DNA of 7,424 nt, taken from assembly GCA_031261145.1 (NCBI GenBank), contig JAISJX010000127.1, forward strand, positions 1 through 7,424, in the 5' to 3' direction. Made by a program: the position numbers and the translations under genes. The notes below the pieces were generated by a model. It had not been told where the DNA came from, made no database searches, and saw only the letters and a program-made list of their open reading frames with translations. This DNA comes from Tannerella sp. GTDB taxonomy: Bacteria > Bacteroidota > Bacteroidia > Bacteroidales > Tannerellaceae. Position 1 is the first letter of the stretch. Every line of letters starts with the position of its first letter. Below are positions 6,354 to 7,424 of this stretch, in pieces.

Positions 6354-7424
6354 TTACAAATGGATAGTCATTTTCACCGGGTGATTGAATTTCGCCGCTT
6401 CACGCTCTATCAGATCAAAGAAAAACCGGGATTGGGTAAAACGCCTGTCCTGCAATTCCCAAGCTGCATACGTATTATAATGTATGCGGTTATTCCCGTC
6501 GGGTTTCAGTTTGATGCACCAGGTGGCAATGATACCTTCGCCCTTATCCGGCGTGTCAAACGTCTCAATGACATTCACTTCCGGTATCAGCAACGCCATA
6601 CCCATATACCATTCCTTATTGTAGGTTTGTTTGTCATGCGTCATCATAATGGTGCATCCGTTATCTATCTTCTTTTCTACTAACGCATTATCATTAAAAT
6701 TACGTACAATCCCCGTAACAAGCGTGGATTGAGGAGGCAAGCCATCCGTTTCAATCCGGTTTTCATATCCATATTTTCCCGCCCAAATTGTAACGGTCTC
6801 ATATACATTGATTTTTGCATTCCTCACTTCCCAGCCACGGAACTGTAACCTGAAAATGGAACGGACAGGCCCTTCCACCACTAATTCATAGCTTGTTGAG
6901 TCCACATTGTCCGTCCGTTTTTCAATGACCACCCCCATGCGGATTAAAGAATCCTGCGACAGGATGGCCAACCCGCCTAATCCGAATGAATTAGCGGCAC
7001 TCATAATATCCCGGCCCCAATCGGCCAGTACATGATACGTATCTCCCGGATAGCCATCCGGCTTGATGCCAACCGTATCCAACACCATATCCCCCACTCT
7101 CTTGCCAAAAACGTCCCGGCAATTGCGTCCGTCAAAATAATGCCGGAAGCCCATCCTGTCGTTTTCCCATGTTACGCCATCCATCTGATACGGATAGCCT
7201 TCGCCGCGAGGCAGGTTATATTTGCCATGCGCATCACTGTACAATTCGACAATTTTACCCGGAGCAGTCATTTTTCCATATCTTACATTGGTACGGCGGG
7301 GATAAACCGGCGCATTCTCTTTGGCGATCCATTTCACTTTCAGGCTGGCTTTTTGATTGGGTTTCAGCGTATAAACGAACGCAAGTTCATCCCATCGCCC
7401 ATCGCCATCCAAATCATCCTGCTG
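6354..7424 (-). CDS. DUF4861-like exported protein, N-terminus beyond the window
   Basis: The frame stays open to the right edge, giving 356 visible residues and a natural stop at 6354-6356; the start lies outside the window. The TTG at 7412 is internal, because Q-Q-D-D precedes it in frame. The visible part opens with D4-x-D6-G-D8-G-x-x-D12-E13, a calcium-loop-like pattern. A beta-rich body follows, with the ENDRMGFRHYFDGRN and DVFGK stretches and a DTYHVLADWGRDI stretch then Gly-rich NSFGLGGLAI, which I associate with DUF4861. Family members are typically secreted or periplasmic proteins of about 400 residues found in Bacteroidetes polysaccharide-utilisation loci; no catalytic role is known to me. 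The tail RFFFDLIEREAAKFNHPVKM looks intact. Its 28-bp distance to the Tat-type TIM-barrel gene suggests one operon, perhaps acting on oligosaccharide-derived sugars or uronates. The family call rests on recalled pattern, not a search. Confidence 0.68.
   Translation of the reverse strand, partial: QQDDLDGDGRWDELAFVYTLKPNQKASLKVKWIAKENAPVYPRRTNVRYGKMTAPGKIVELYSDAHGKYNLPRGEGYPYQMDGVTWENDRMGFRHYFDGRNCRDVFGKRVGDMVLDTVGIKPDGYPGDTYHVLADWGRDIMSAANSFGLGGLAILSQDSLIRMGVVIEKRTDNVDSTSYELVVEGPVRSIFRLQFRGWEVRNAKINVYETVTIWAGKYGYENRIETDGLPPQSTLVTGIVRNFNDNALVEKKIDNGCTIMMTHDKQTYNKEWYMGMALLIPEVNVIETFDTPDKGEGIIATWCIKLKPDGNNRIHYNTYAAWELQDRRFTQSRFFFDLIEREAAKFNHPVKMTIHL

Noticed and set aside
6162..6683. Plus-strand 173-codon ORF spanning the gap between the two minus-strand genes
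   Set aside because: It overlaps two supported genes antisense and shows no domain or start signal.

Overview
The window looks like a piece of a Bacteroidales chromosome. The evidence is two promoter-like sites with the Bacteroidetes TAnnTTTG -7 box, weak or absent Shine-Dalgarno sequences, a Tat-type MKRRNFLK leader on a sugar-isomerase-like protein, and a DUF4861-like protein. The species cannot be told from the sequence. No rRNA, tRNA, CRISPR array or transposase is visible.

Layout. Bases 1-420 hold no supportable gene. They contain four small palindromes nested within a longer inverted repeat (69-227), a terminator-like GC hairpin with a T7 tract (316-349), and a Bacteroidetes-type promoter (363-392). 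Next comes a small HEPN/MNT toxin-antitoxin module: an intact MNT nucleotidyltransferase antitoxin (421-717) overlapping a broken HepT-like HEPN toxin gene (from 698). The toxin is frameshifted at a run of eight A and its RNase-motif region is gone. A second promoter (about 989-1021) and a short, possibly structured leader precede the main gene.

The main gene (1078-5358) encodes a 1426-residue single-chain relative of the ATP-driven 2-hydroxyacyl-CoA dehydratase / benzoyl-CoA reductase / double-cubane-protein systems. It has two BcrA/BadF/HgdC-type ATPase domains in tandem, a cysteine-rich linker, and a C-terminal part that reads as two HgdB-like halves. Electron activator and catalytic unit would therefore sit in one polypeptide with internal twofold repetition at both levels. 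The family is widespread, but to my knowledge its substrate is not established. It is the most interesting object here.

On the minus strand, converging on the main gene, are two closely spaced genes: a DUF4861-like protein cut off by the right edge (6354-7424) and, 28 bp downstream, a Tat-exported TIM-barrel sugar isomerase/epimerase-like protein (5426-6325). They look like part of an exported carbohydrate-processing operon that begins beyond the window, with no evident link to the dehydratase-like enzyme.
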